Of a DNA stretch of 64,000 nucleotides, positions 57,468 through 64,000 are shown in pieces. Position 1 is the stretch's first letter. The number at the start of each line of letters is the position of its first letter. This DNA is from Suilimivivens sp009774465 (GTDB lineage: Bacteria; Bacillota; Clostridia; Lachnospirales; Lachnospiraceae): contig CANDAE010000008.1 of the NCBI GenBank assembly GCA_947382645.1, positions 62,001-126,000 of the forward strand, given 5' to 3'. Under the pieces are notes generated by a model, which was given only the letters and a program-made list of their open reading frames with translations, was not told the origin of the DNA and ran no database searches. The translations under genes and the position numbers were made by a program.

Positions 57468-59225
57468 TTAGTCGGCAGCCAGGTTGATATTTGAAATATC
57501 AGAGTCAATCATCATGGAATAATTGGTATAATACACTACGAATCCCGGTTTACTGCCATTTGGCTTTTTTACGTTTTTTCTTTCAAGGTAATCAATTTCA
57601 ACTTTATCCTGTAATTTGCCTTTGGAATAATGGGCAGCCAGCCTTGCTGCTTCTTCAAAGGTGGAATCAGGAAGCTCTTTGCCATTTGTTTTTACAATTA
57701 CGTGGGAACCGGGAATTCCCTTTGCATGGAACCACCAGTCATTTCCACTGGCAAATTTAAAGGTAAGCTCATCATTTTGATAATTGTTTTTGCCCACATA
57801 CATATGAAACCCATCACTGCTGATATAGTGAAAGGGCTTGCTGGTTATTTTTACTTTTTTTGAACCGCCTTTTCTGCGGATATAGCCGCTTTCAATTAAT
57901 TCTTCTTTGATCTGGATCAAATCTTCTTCGAGAAGCGCAATATCAAGGGCGGTTTGAATGGATTCCAAATGATCAATTTCCTCTTTTACTTCAAGGGTTA
58001 ATGTGGAGAGAGCCTCATAGGTGCGTTTGAGTTTTCCATATTTATCAAAATATTTTTTTGCGTTTTCCGCCGGTGTTAAAAGTGGATCAAGAGGAATGGT
58101 GATCATTTCGTCAGTATAATAATTTAATGCTTCCATAGAAGCAGCGCCAGGACTTACATTGTAGCCATAGGTATTTAAAAGCTCGCCATAAATGCGATAT
58201 TTGTCCTTTTTTTCCGTATCTTTCATCTGCCTGAGCTGTAACTCATATTTTTTAACATTCCGTTCAAGCGCAGTCTGCACGATTTTGCGTAAGTCCACTG
58301 ATTTTTGCCGGATGCGGGATAACTGATTTTTTTCCGCATAATAGGCTTCAAGAAGCTTTGAAACAGAGGTAAATTCCCGCCGGTCAGCTTCCCTGTAAGA
58401 AAGGAGCGGGATGGAGGCATATTCTGTGGGATTTCCATTTTCATATACAATATTGGGAGAAAAGTTCCCATCTTTTACCTGTTTCATAATCTGGTCAAAG
58501 GCCTGATACAGGGCACAAAGCATAGTTTCCCCTTCGGGACTTTCTAAAAAAAAGGCAGTGGAACAGTCTCCGTCAAGGCCGCTCCTTGTGCAGATTTCAT
58601 GGGAAATAACGGGAGATAAGCCGGTATAGGAAGAATATAGCGCCTTATATATCGGCATGGCTTTACTTGTAATGCGTTTCTTAAAGTCTTCAGGGGAGAG
58701 GGTGAAAGGATCCGCTTTGTCCTGTGTCAGCGGTACAAAATAATCCCTGCCCGGGAGTACCTCCCTTACGGAACTTACCATGCCGGAAATATGCTTAATG
58801 CTGTCAATGATTATATTCTGGTCATTGACAAAAATAATATTACTGTGTTTGCCCATGATCTCTATAACAAGGCGTTTTTGACATAAATCGCCCATTTCAT
58901 CTAAATGTTCTATCTGAATGTGGAGAATCCGTTCAAGCCCGGGCTGGGTGATTTTTGTAATCCGTCCATTTTGCAGATGCTTTCTGAGCAGCATACAAAA
59001 GCCCGGTGCAGTCATGGGACTGGGCTTATTATTTTCCGTAAGATAAATAAGTGGAAGGGACGCAGAGGCGGAAATAAGAAGTCTCTTTTGTCCTCCATCA
59101 GCAGTTTTAATGGTGAGAAGCAGCTCATCATTTTCAGGCTGGGCAATTTTATAAATCCGCCCGCCGGTAAGTGTATCATTTAATTCCTTTGCCATATTTG
59201 CAATTGTAATACCGTCGAATGCCAT
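57468..59225 (-). CDS. rqcH: RqcH (NFACT-family ribosome quality control protein)
   Basis: RqcH binds obstructed 50S subunits carrying peptidyl-tRNA and adds C-terminal alanine tails. The 585-residue protein has the NFACT-N domain (MAFDGITIANMAKEL ... GGRIYKIAQP), a helix-hairpin-helix and coiled-coil middle (about 260-430) and the NFACT-R domain with SSDGFHMYVGKNNYQND and WWFHAKGIPGSHVIVK. The usual Asp-Arg pair of the NFACT-N motif appears as GLERI, so Asp may be replaced by Glu. AAAGGAG precedes the start on this strand. It is the only confident minus-strand gene here. An older annotation is fibronectin-binding protein FbpA. Confidence 0.93.
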   Translation of the reverse strand: MAFDGITIANMAKELNDTLTGGRIYKIAQPENDELLLTIKTADGGQKRLLISASASLPLIYLTENNKPSPMTAPGFCMLLRKHLQNGRITKITQPGLERILHIQIEHLDEMGDLCQKRLVIEIMGKHSNIIFVNDQNIIIDSIKHISGMVSSVREVLPGRDYFVPLTQDKADPFTLSPEDFKKRITSKAMPIYKALYSSYTGLSPVISHEICTRSGLDGDCSTAFFLESPEGETMLCALYQAFDQIMKQVKDGNFSPNIVYENGNPTEYASIPLLSYREADRREFTSVSKLLEAYYAEKNQLSRIRQKSVDLRKIVQTALERNVKKYELQLRQMKDTEKKDKYRIYGELLNTYGYNVSPGAASMEALNYYTDEMITIPLDPLLTPAENAKKYFDKYGKLKRTYEALSTLTLEVKEEIDHLESIQTALDIALLEEDLIQIKEELIESGYIRRKGGSKKVKITSKPFHYISSDGFHMYVGKNNYQNDELTFKFASGNDWWFHAKGIPGSHVIVKTNGKELPDSTFEEAARLAAHYSKGKLQDKVEIDYLERKNVKKPNGSKPGFVVYYTNYSMMIDSDISNINLAAD

Positions 59226-59250
59226 AGTTTATACTCCTTTACTGGCTTTT

Positions 59251-59279
59251 ATTGTACATGATATGCAGATTCTTTGCAA
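59251..59279 (-). promoter_or_regulatory. Promoter of rqcH
   Basis: On the minus strand, TTGCAA (complement of 59274-59279), a 17-base spacer and TACAAT (complement of 59251-59256) form a good SigA promoter, about 25 bases before the rqcH start. Confidence 0.7.
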
Positions 59280-59283
59280 TTGC

Positions 59284-59312
59284 TTGACTACATTGTTGGA
59301 TTACTTTATAAT
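59284..59312 (+). promoter_or_regulatory. Promoter of the yicC-remA-gmk-rpoZ operon
   Basis: TTGACT (59284-59289), a 17-base spacer and a perfect TATAAT (59307-59312). It diverges from the rqcH promoter with only a few bases between the -35 boxes. Confidence 0.85.
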
Positions 59313-59386
59313 GGATAAGAATACGCAAAGTGGGAAGATGGGGCTTTTCATTTTGTGATTATGGAAATGGAAGAAGAAGGTACGAT

Positions 59387-60265
59387 ATGATAAAAAGCAT
59401 GACGGGGTTTGGCAGATGCGAAGTGCAGGAAGCCGACCGGAAAATCACAGTGGAAATGAAGTCGGTAAACCACAGATATCTGGATGTAAATATTAAGATG
59501 CCCAAAAAGCTTAATTTTTTTGAGGCGGCAATCCGGAGTGAGTTAAAGAACTATATCCAAAGGGGAAAAGTGGATATCTTTATTACTTATGAGGACTATT
59601 CGGAATCCAATGTCTGCGTGAAATATAATAAAGAGCTGGCGGCAGAATACATGAACTATTTAAACCAGATGGCAGCAGATTTTTCCCTGGATAATGATGT
59701 GAGGATTTCCTGTCTTTCCAGATATCCCGAGGTGCTTACAATGGAAGAGCAGACCATTGACGAAGAAAAGCTGTGGCTGCTTTTGGATAAAGCAATCAAA
59801 GGCGCAGCGGAAGGCTTTGTGGAGACCAGAATCAAAGAAGGCGGACATTTGCGTGATGACTTGATTGAAAAGCTGGAGGGAATGCTTTCACATGTAAATT
59901 TCATTACGGAGCGTTCTCCTCAGATTATTACAGAATATAAGCAAAAGCTGGAAGAGAAAGTGAAGGATCTTCTGGCAGATCCCAAAGTTGACGAAAACAG
60001 ACTCCTGATGGAGGTTACTATATTTGCAGACAGAGTTTGTGTAGATGAAGAACTGGTCCGGTTAAAGAGCCATATTGAAACCACCAGAGATACCCTAATT
60101 CAGGGAGGAAGCATTGGACGGAAACTGGATTTCATTGCACAGGAGATGAACAGAGAGGCAAACACGATTTTATCAAAATCAAGTGATCTTGAAATTTCCA
60201 ACCGGGCAATAGAATTAAAGACGGAAATTGAGAAGGTCAGAGAGCAGATTCAGAACATTGAATAA
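59387..60265 (+). CDS. yicC: YicC-family endoribonuclease-like protein
   Basis: This 292-residue YicC protein starts MIKSMTGFGR and has VEMKSVNHRYLDV, the family's central DENRLLMEV segment and the C-terminal GRKLDFIAQEMNREANTILSKS and TEIEKVREQIQNIE. E. coli YicC has been reported to act in RNA turnover. In Firmicutes it precedes remA and gmk, as here. ATG 59387 follows AGAAGAAGG; the longer frame from 59330 has no family similarity. Confidence 0.93.
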   Translation: MIKSMTGFGRCEVQEADRKITVEMKSVNHRYLDVNIKMPKKLNFFEAAIRSELKNYIQRGKVDIFITYEDYSESNVCVKYNKELAAEYMNYLNQMAADFSLDNDVRISCLSRYPEVLTMEEQTIDEEKLWLLLDKAIKGAAEGFVETRIKEGGHLRDDLIEKLEGMLSHVNFITERSPQIITEYKQKLEEKVKDLLADPKVDENRLLMEVTIFADRVCVDEELVRLKSHIETTRDTLIQGGSIGRKLDFIAQEMNREANTILSKSSDLEISNRAIELKTEIEKVREQIQNIE

Positions 60266-60288
60266 AATAATCAGGTAAGGAAATATTC

Positions 60289-60549
60289 ATGAATAAGCTG
60301 ATTCATATAGGGTTTGGCAACATAGTAAACGCCGGAAAAATCATTGCCATAGTCAGTCCTGACTCTGCACCGGTCAAACGTCTGGTACAGAAGGCAAAGG
60401 AAGCCGGAACTGCTATTGATGCAACACAGGGGAGAAAAACAAAAGCCGTGCTTGTAATGGAGAATAGTCAATTAGTGCTTTCAGCACTTTTACCGGAAAC
60501 TATTTCCCAGAGAGCCCAGGCGGAAAGCAGAGATGAAAATGAAACATAA
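60289..60549 (+). CDS. remA: RemA/DUF370 regulatory protein
   Basis: RemA is a small DNA-binding regulator that activates biofilm matrix genes in Bacillus. The 86-residue protein shows the highly conserved LIHIGFGNIVNAGKIIAIVSPDSAPVKRL and IDATQGRKTKAVLVMENSQLVLSAL. AAGGAA precedes the ATG. Its 3' end overlaps gmk by 17 bases. Its regulon in clostridia is unknown. Confidence 0.94.
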   Translation: MNKLIHIGFGNIVNAGKIIAIVSPDSAPVKRLVQKAKEAGTAIDATQGRKTKAVLVMENSQLVLSALLPETISQRAQAESRDENET

Positions 60550-61162
60550 GGGGATATTAATTGTAGTCTCAGGATTTTCAGGAGCCGGAAAAGGGACGTT
60601 AATGAAACAGTTGGTGCATACTTATGATAACTATGCTTTGTCGGTATCAATGACCACGAGAAGCCCCCGCCCCGGAGAAGAAGAAGGGAAAGAATATTTT
60701 TTTGTAAGTAAAGAAGCTTTTGAAGAAAAAATTGCTCAGGAAGGTTTGATTGAGTATGCTTCTTACTGCGACAACTATTATGGAACACCCAGAGATTACG
60801 TGGAAAGACAGCTTGAAAAGGGCAAAGATGTGATTCTGGAAATTGAAATACAGGGGGCGCTTAAAGTTAGGAAAAAGTTCCCTACAGCGCTTTTAATGTT
60901 TGTAATGCCGCCGGGAGCTGCAGAACTGAAAAAGCGTCTGGAAGGAAGAGGAACCGAAAGCCTTGAGATAATCAGGAAAAGATTAATGCGTGCAAAAGAG
61001 GAAGCAGAAGGCATTGAACAGTATGACTTTATAGTGATTAATGATAAACTGGAGGAATGTGTTGATAAAATGCATTCGCTGATTCAGGCGGCTCACTTTA
61101 CTCCAAACAGGAATGAGGAGTTTATCAATAATATGAGAAAAGAACTGGAAGAATTAATTTAG
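60533..61162 (+). CDS. gmk: Guanylate kinase
   Basis: Gmk phosphorylates GMP to GDP and also limits (p)ppGpp precursors. The 209-residue protein has the P-loop SGFSGAGKGTLMKQL near residue 15, the GMP-binding SVSMTTRSPRPGEEEGKEYFF, and EIEIQGALKVRKKFP. The ATG lies inside remA after GGAAAG, with a second ATG two codons later. The yicC-remA-gmk-rpoZ order is conserved. Confidence 0.96.
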   Translation: MKMKHKGILIVVSGFSGAGKGTLMKQLVHTYDNYALSVSMTTRSPRPGEEEGKEYFFVSKEAFEEKIAQEGLIEYASYCDNYYGTPRDYVERQLEKGKDVILEIEIQGALKVRKKFPTALLMFVMPPGAAELKKRLEGRGTESLEIIRKRLMRAKEEAEGIEQYDFIVINDKLEECVDKMHSLIQAAHFTPNRNEEFINNMRKELEELI

Positions 61163-61188
61163 AACTTCCAATATGGAAAGGAGAAAAA

Positions 61189-61428
61189 ATGTTACATCCA
61201 TCTTATTCAGATTTAATGAAAGTAGTAAACAGCGAGGTAGAGCCAGGAGAAGCGCCTGTTGTTAACAGCAGATATTCCATTGTTATGGCAACTGCAAAAA
61301 GAGCAAGACAGATTATTTCAGGAGAAGAACCGCTGGTAAATGCAAAAGGTGCAAAACCTCTTTCCGTAGCAGTAGAGGAATTAAATCAGGGAAAGATCAA
61401 GATTTTATCTGACGAGGAAGAAGTATAA
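61189..61428 (+). CDS. rpoZ: RNA polymerase omega subunit
   Basis: Omega (79 residues) aids assembly of RNA polymerase. The core MLHPSYSDLMKVV and NSRYSIVMATAKRARQI is diagnostic, followed by KPLSVAVEELNQGKI. AAAGGAG lies upstream of the ATG. It closes the operon, with a hairpin downstream. Confidence 0.95.
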   Translation: MLHPSYSDLMKVVNSEVEPGEAPVVNSRYSIVMATAKRARQIISGEEPLVNAKGAKPLSVAVEELNQGKIKILSDEEEV

Positions 61429-61456
61429 AATCTGCTGCCGGATATATAGACGAAAG

Positions 61457-61485
61457 AACGCTGTCACGCGGAGTGTGGCAGCGTT
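61457..61485 (+). terminator. Hairpin between rpoZ and rimO
   Basis: AACGCTG (61457-61463) pairs with CAGCGTT (61479-61485), and CAC/GTG extends it past a mismatch. The T tract is broken (TTTCCTT), so termination is likely partial and some read-through to rimO is expected. Confidence 0.5.
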
Positions 61486-61507
61486 TCCTTAAAATAGAGG
61501 TAAAATT

Positions 61508-62875
61508 ATGAACATACTATTTGTTTCATTAGGCTGCGATAAGAACCTTGTGGATTCGGAAGTGATGCTGGGGCTGCTTGCAGAGAAAGGCTATTGCTTT
61601 ACAGATGATGAAGCCCAGGCTGATGTGGCAGTGGTTAATACCTGCTGCTTTATTAATGATGCAAAGGAAGAAAGCATTAATACCATACTTGATATGGCAG
61701 AGCTTAAAAAAAGCGGAAAAATCAAAGCTCTGCTTGTAACCGGATGTCTTGCCCAGAGGTACAGGGAAGAAATACGCAAAGAGATTCCGGAAGTGGATGC
61801 TATTTTGGGAACTACAGCTATTTTAAGCATTACCAGGGCTCTGGATGAAGTGTTAAGCGGCAAATCCGGGAACTACATGGAAACACTGGATAAAGCTCCC
61901 ACAGGTGGGATGAGACGTGTGGTTACCACAGGCGGATATTATGCGTATCTTAAGATAGCGGAAGGGTGCGATAAACATTGTACCTACTGTATCATTCCCA
62001 AAGTGAGGGGAAATTACCGCAGTGTCCCTGTGGAAGATCTTCTCAAAGAAGCGGAGGAACTTGCAGGAAAAGGAGTAAAGGAGCTGATTCTTGTAGCACA
62101 GGAGACCACCCTTTATGGGCTGGATTTATATGGAAAGAAAACCCTTCCTTTATTGCTTGAAAAGCTGTGTAAAATTGAAGGATTTGAGTGGATACGGATT
62201 CTGTACTGCTACCCGGAAGAAATTACGGAGGAACTGATACAGGTAATCAGAAAAGAAGATAAGATCTGCAATTATCTGGATATTCCGGTGCAGAGCGGCA
62301 GTGATGTGGTTTTAAAGCGTATGGGAAGAAGAACCGATGCAGCACAAATCAGGCGGATTGTGAGTATGCTTCGGGAACAGATTCCTGATATCTGCATCCG
62401 CACAACGCTTATTGCAGGATTTCCCGGGGAAACGGATGAGGATCATGAAACCACTTTGGCATTTGTAAATGAGATGGAGTTTGACAGGCTGGGGGTATTT
62501 ACCTATTCACAGGAAGAGGATACGCCGGCAGCTCAAATGCCGGATCAGGTGGAAGAAAGCGTAAAAGAAAAACGCCGGGAAGAGATCATGGAACTGCAGC
62601 AGGAAATTGCTTTTGAGGCAGCAGGAAAAATGATTGGAAGAAAAGTAAAGGCAATGATAGAAGGCCGCATGGAAGAGGAAAATGTATATGTGGCGCGTAC
62701 CTATAAAGATGCTCCCGGAATTGATGGCTATTTGTTTATAAATTCTGAAAGACAGTTTTTAAGCGGGGATTTTGTAGAAGCAGTTATAACTGCTTCCAAT
62801 GAATATGATCTGATTGGAGAAATCGCTGCCGATTCAGCGGAAATGGAGGATAAACAGAATGAATCTGCCCAATAA
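61508..62875 (+). CDS. rimO: Ribosomal protein S12 methylthiotransferase RimO
   Basis: RimO is a radical-SAM enzyme that methylthiolates an aspartate of ribosomal protein S12. The 455-residue protein has the UPF0004 domain with three cluster cysteines (VSLGCDKNLVD, VVNTCCF, VTGCLAQR). The radical-SAM CDKHCTYC has Cys154, Cys158 and Cys161. A C-terminal TRAM domain follows. CDKNLVDSE distinguishes RimO from the tRNA-modifying MiaB. A TAGAGG lies upstream of the ATG. It overlaps pgsA by 17 bases. Confidence 0.95.
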   Translation: MNILFVSLGCDKNLVDSEVMLGLLAEKGYCFTDDEAQADVAVVNTCCFINDAKEESINTILDMAELKKSGKIKALLVTGCLAQRYREEIRKEIPEVDAILGTTAILSITRALDEVLSGKSGNYMETLDKAPTGGMRRVVTTGGYYAYLKIAEGCDKHCTYCIIPKVRGNYRSVPVEDLLKEAEELAGKGVKELILVAQETTLYGLDLYGKKTLPLLLEKLCKIEGFEWIRILYCYPEEITEELIQVIRKEDKICNYLDIPVQSGSDVVLKRMGRRTDAAQIRRIVSMLREQIPDICIRTTLIAGFPGETDEDHETTLAFVNEMEFDRLGVFTYSQEEDTPAAQMPDQVEESVKEKRREEIMELQQEIAFEAAGKMIGRKVKAMIEGRMEEENVYVARTYKDAPGIDGYLFINSERQFLSGDFVEAVITASNEYDLIGEIAADSAEMEDKQNESAQ

Positions 62876-63392
62876 ACTTACCATATTTCGAGTGATATTG
62901 ATTCCCTTTTTTATTATATTTTTGTTGATTCCAATTACAGCTTTTGATAAATGGATTGCCCTTGCAATATTTATTATTGCAAGTCTTACCGATCTTTTGG
63001 ATGGGAAGATTGCAAGAAAATATAATCTTGTGACTAATTTTGGAAAATTTATGGATCCCCTTGCAGATAAGCTGCTGGTTTGTTCTGCACTTATTTGTCT
63101 GATTGAACTGAATAAGATACCTTCCTGGATGGTTATAATTATAATCGCCAGAGAGTTTATTATCAGCGGATTTCGTCTGGTTGCAGCGGACAATGGAGTG
63201 GTGATTGCAGCAAGCTATTGGGGAAAATTTAAAACCACTTTTCAGATGATAGCAGTATGTCTTTTAATTGCCGATCTGGAAATGCTGAATGTAATTACCC
63301 AGATTACACTGTGGATTGCAGTGATACTTACAGTGGTATCATTAATTGACTATTTAATTAAAAATAAAAATGTAATGAAAGAAAGCAAATAA
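62859..63392 (+). CDS. pgsA: CDP-diacylglycerol-glycerol-3-phosphate phosphatidyltransferase
   Basis: PgsA makes phosphatidylglycerol phosphate in the membrane. From ATG 62859 it has 177 residues, about five membrane helices and the CDP-alcohol phosphotransferase signature LTDLLDGKIARKYNLVTNFG followed by KFMDPLADK. Its aspartates bind the metal ions. GGAGG precedes the ATG inside the end of rimO; the 62814 ATG has no support. The rimO-pgsA-pncC order is common in clostridia. Confidence 0.95.
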   Translation: MNLPNKLTIFRVILIPFFIIFLLIPITAFDKWIALAIFIIASLTDLLDGKIARKYNLVTNFGKFMDPLADKLLVCSALICLIELNKIPSWMVIIIIAREFIISGFRLVAADNGVVIAASYWGKFKTTFQMIAVCLLIADLEMLNVITQITLWIAVILTVVSLIDYLIKNKNVMKESK

Positions 63393-63393
63393 A

Positions 63394-63870
63394 ATGACAG
63401 AATGTGTTTCTCTGGAAGAAAAAATAATTTCAAAGCTGCGAAAGGCAGGAATGCATGTTACCTGTGCAGAATCCTGTACAGGGGGAATGATCGCAGCTTC
63501 TTTCGTCAATGTGGCAGGAGTATCGGATGTATTTGATGCGGGTTTTGTGACCTATGCCAATTCTGCCAAGCATAAGCTGTTAGGGGTATCGGAGGAAGCA
63601 CTGCAGATTTATGGCGCAGTCAGCCCTCAGGTGGCGCAGCAGATGGCGGAAGGAGCAGCAAGGCAGGCGGGAGCGGAAGCGGCAATAGCGGTTACAGGGA
63701 TTGCAGGGCCTGATGGAGGTACTTTGGAAAAGCCGGTAGGACTTGTGTATATTGGATGCACTGTAAATGGAATAACTCAGGTTACGGAAAATCACTTTAA
63801 AGGAGATCGGCTGGAGATCAGAAAACAGACTACCAGGGCGGCACTGGAGCTTTTGGATAGCTGCCTTTAA
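63394..63870 (+). CDS. pncC: CinA C-terminal-domain nicotinamide-nucleotide amidase
   Basis: PncC deamidates nicotinamide mononucleotide and helps recycle NAD. The 158-residue protein is a stand-alone CinA C-terminal domain, with CAESCTGGMIAASFVNVAGVSDVF, FVTYANSAKHKLLGV and VTGIAGPDGGTLEKPVGLVYIG; the Ser of AESCTGG is the presumed nucleophile. There is no N-terminal molybdopterin-like domain, so it is not full-length CinA. It begins one base after pgsA. Confidence 0.92.
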   Translation: MTECVSLEEKIISKLRKAGMHVTCAESCTGGMIAASFVNVAGVSDVFDAGFVTYANSAKHKLLGVSEEALQIYGAVSPQVAQQMAEGAARQAGAEAAIAVTGIAGPDGGTLEKPVGLVYIGCTVNGITQVTENHFKGDRLEIRKQTTRAALELLDSCL

Positions 63871-63920
63871 CAGCGGTGAAGGGAAGACTTAAGTGAATCC
63901 GGATGTAAGGGGGAAGTGGA

Positions 63921-64000
63921 ATGAAGGGAAAATGGAGCACGGGAAAAGTTGCTGCACTGGCATGTGGATGTATTGTGGCTGGAGTTATATTGATTATAAC
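63921..64000 (+). CDS. Start of a membrane-anchored or exported protein, cut by the window end
   Basis: An ATG at 63921 follows AAGGGGGAAGTGGA, and the frame is open to the window edge (26 codons). It reads a short basic stretch and then a hydrophobic segment (VAALACGCIVAGVILII), an N-terminal signal or anchor. The family cannot be determined from this fragment. Confidence 0.5.
   Translation, partial: MKGKWSTGKVAALACGCIVAGVILII

Overview
The window reads as a chromosomal segment of a spore-forming, low-to-mid GC Firmicute. It most likely belongs to the Lachnospiraceae (class Clostridia). The evidence is a complete spoIIIAA-AH operon, spoIVB, a Spo0A-type DNA-binding protein and a SpoVB-like flippase. 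The gene orders rimP-nusA-ylxR-ylxQ-infB-rbfA-nrnA-truB-ribF and asp23-nusB-xseA-xseB-ispA-dxs-tlyA-nadK-argR-recN-spoIVB are also typical of clostridia. Almost every gene is on the + strand, with purine-rich ribosome binding sites and frequent 4-20 base overlaps. No rRNA, tRNA, CRISPR array, insertion sequence or prophage was recognised.

Layout. 1-4.8 kb: the 3' part of an unrecognised protein, a small zinc ribbon, a GH53 galactanase, a HAD phosphatase, an acidic small protein and a CPBP membrane protease. 4.8-17.2 kb: the translation/transcription operon (rimP to ribF) behind a promoter plus terminator-like leader, then a NlpC/P60 wall hydrolase, rpsO and pnp. 17.2-22.7 kb: the spoIIIA operon, which builds the mother-cell side of the feeding-tube channel in sporulation. 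22.8-37.6 kb: deoB, prfC, a transglutaminase-like lipoprotein and the asp23-to-spoIVB cluster (DNA repair, isoprenoid precursors, NADP synthesis, arginine regulation, forespore signalling).

37.6-52.8 kb looks accessory. It opens with a very long perfect hairpin and a 46-bp tandem repeat array just after spoIVB, where spo0A commonly sits in clostridia. It holds a DUF4143 ATPase, an APH(3')-like kinase, a methyltransferase, Hsp20, an acetyltransferase, a complete Bce-type peptide-sensing and resistance module, a DUF3990/DUF3791 pair, a MATE exporter, a DUF362 ferredoxin protein, a second CPBP protease and an LD-carboxypeptidase. Many of these have their own promoter and terminator.

52.9-64 kb returns to core genes: a receiverless Spo0A-like regulator, glgA, a SpoVB-like flippase, two coat-type small proteins, rqcH on the minus strand, then yicC-remA-gmk-rpoZ and rimO-pgsA-pncC, with one gene cut by the window end.

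The most informative regulatory readings are: a WalR-type box at the wall hydrolase; a CIRCE-like operator at hsp20; a perfect BceR-type box ahead of the Bce transporter; a palindrome over the -35 of the DUF3990/DUF3791 pair; a likely attenuator before rimP-nusA; and a forespore-type -10 element abutting the recN terminator. All are read by eye against remembered consensus motifs and were not computed.
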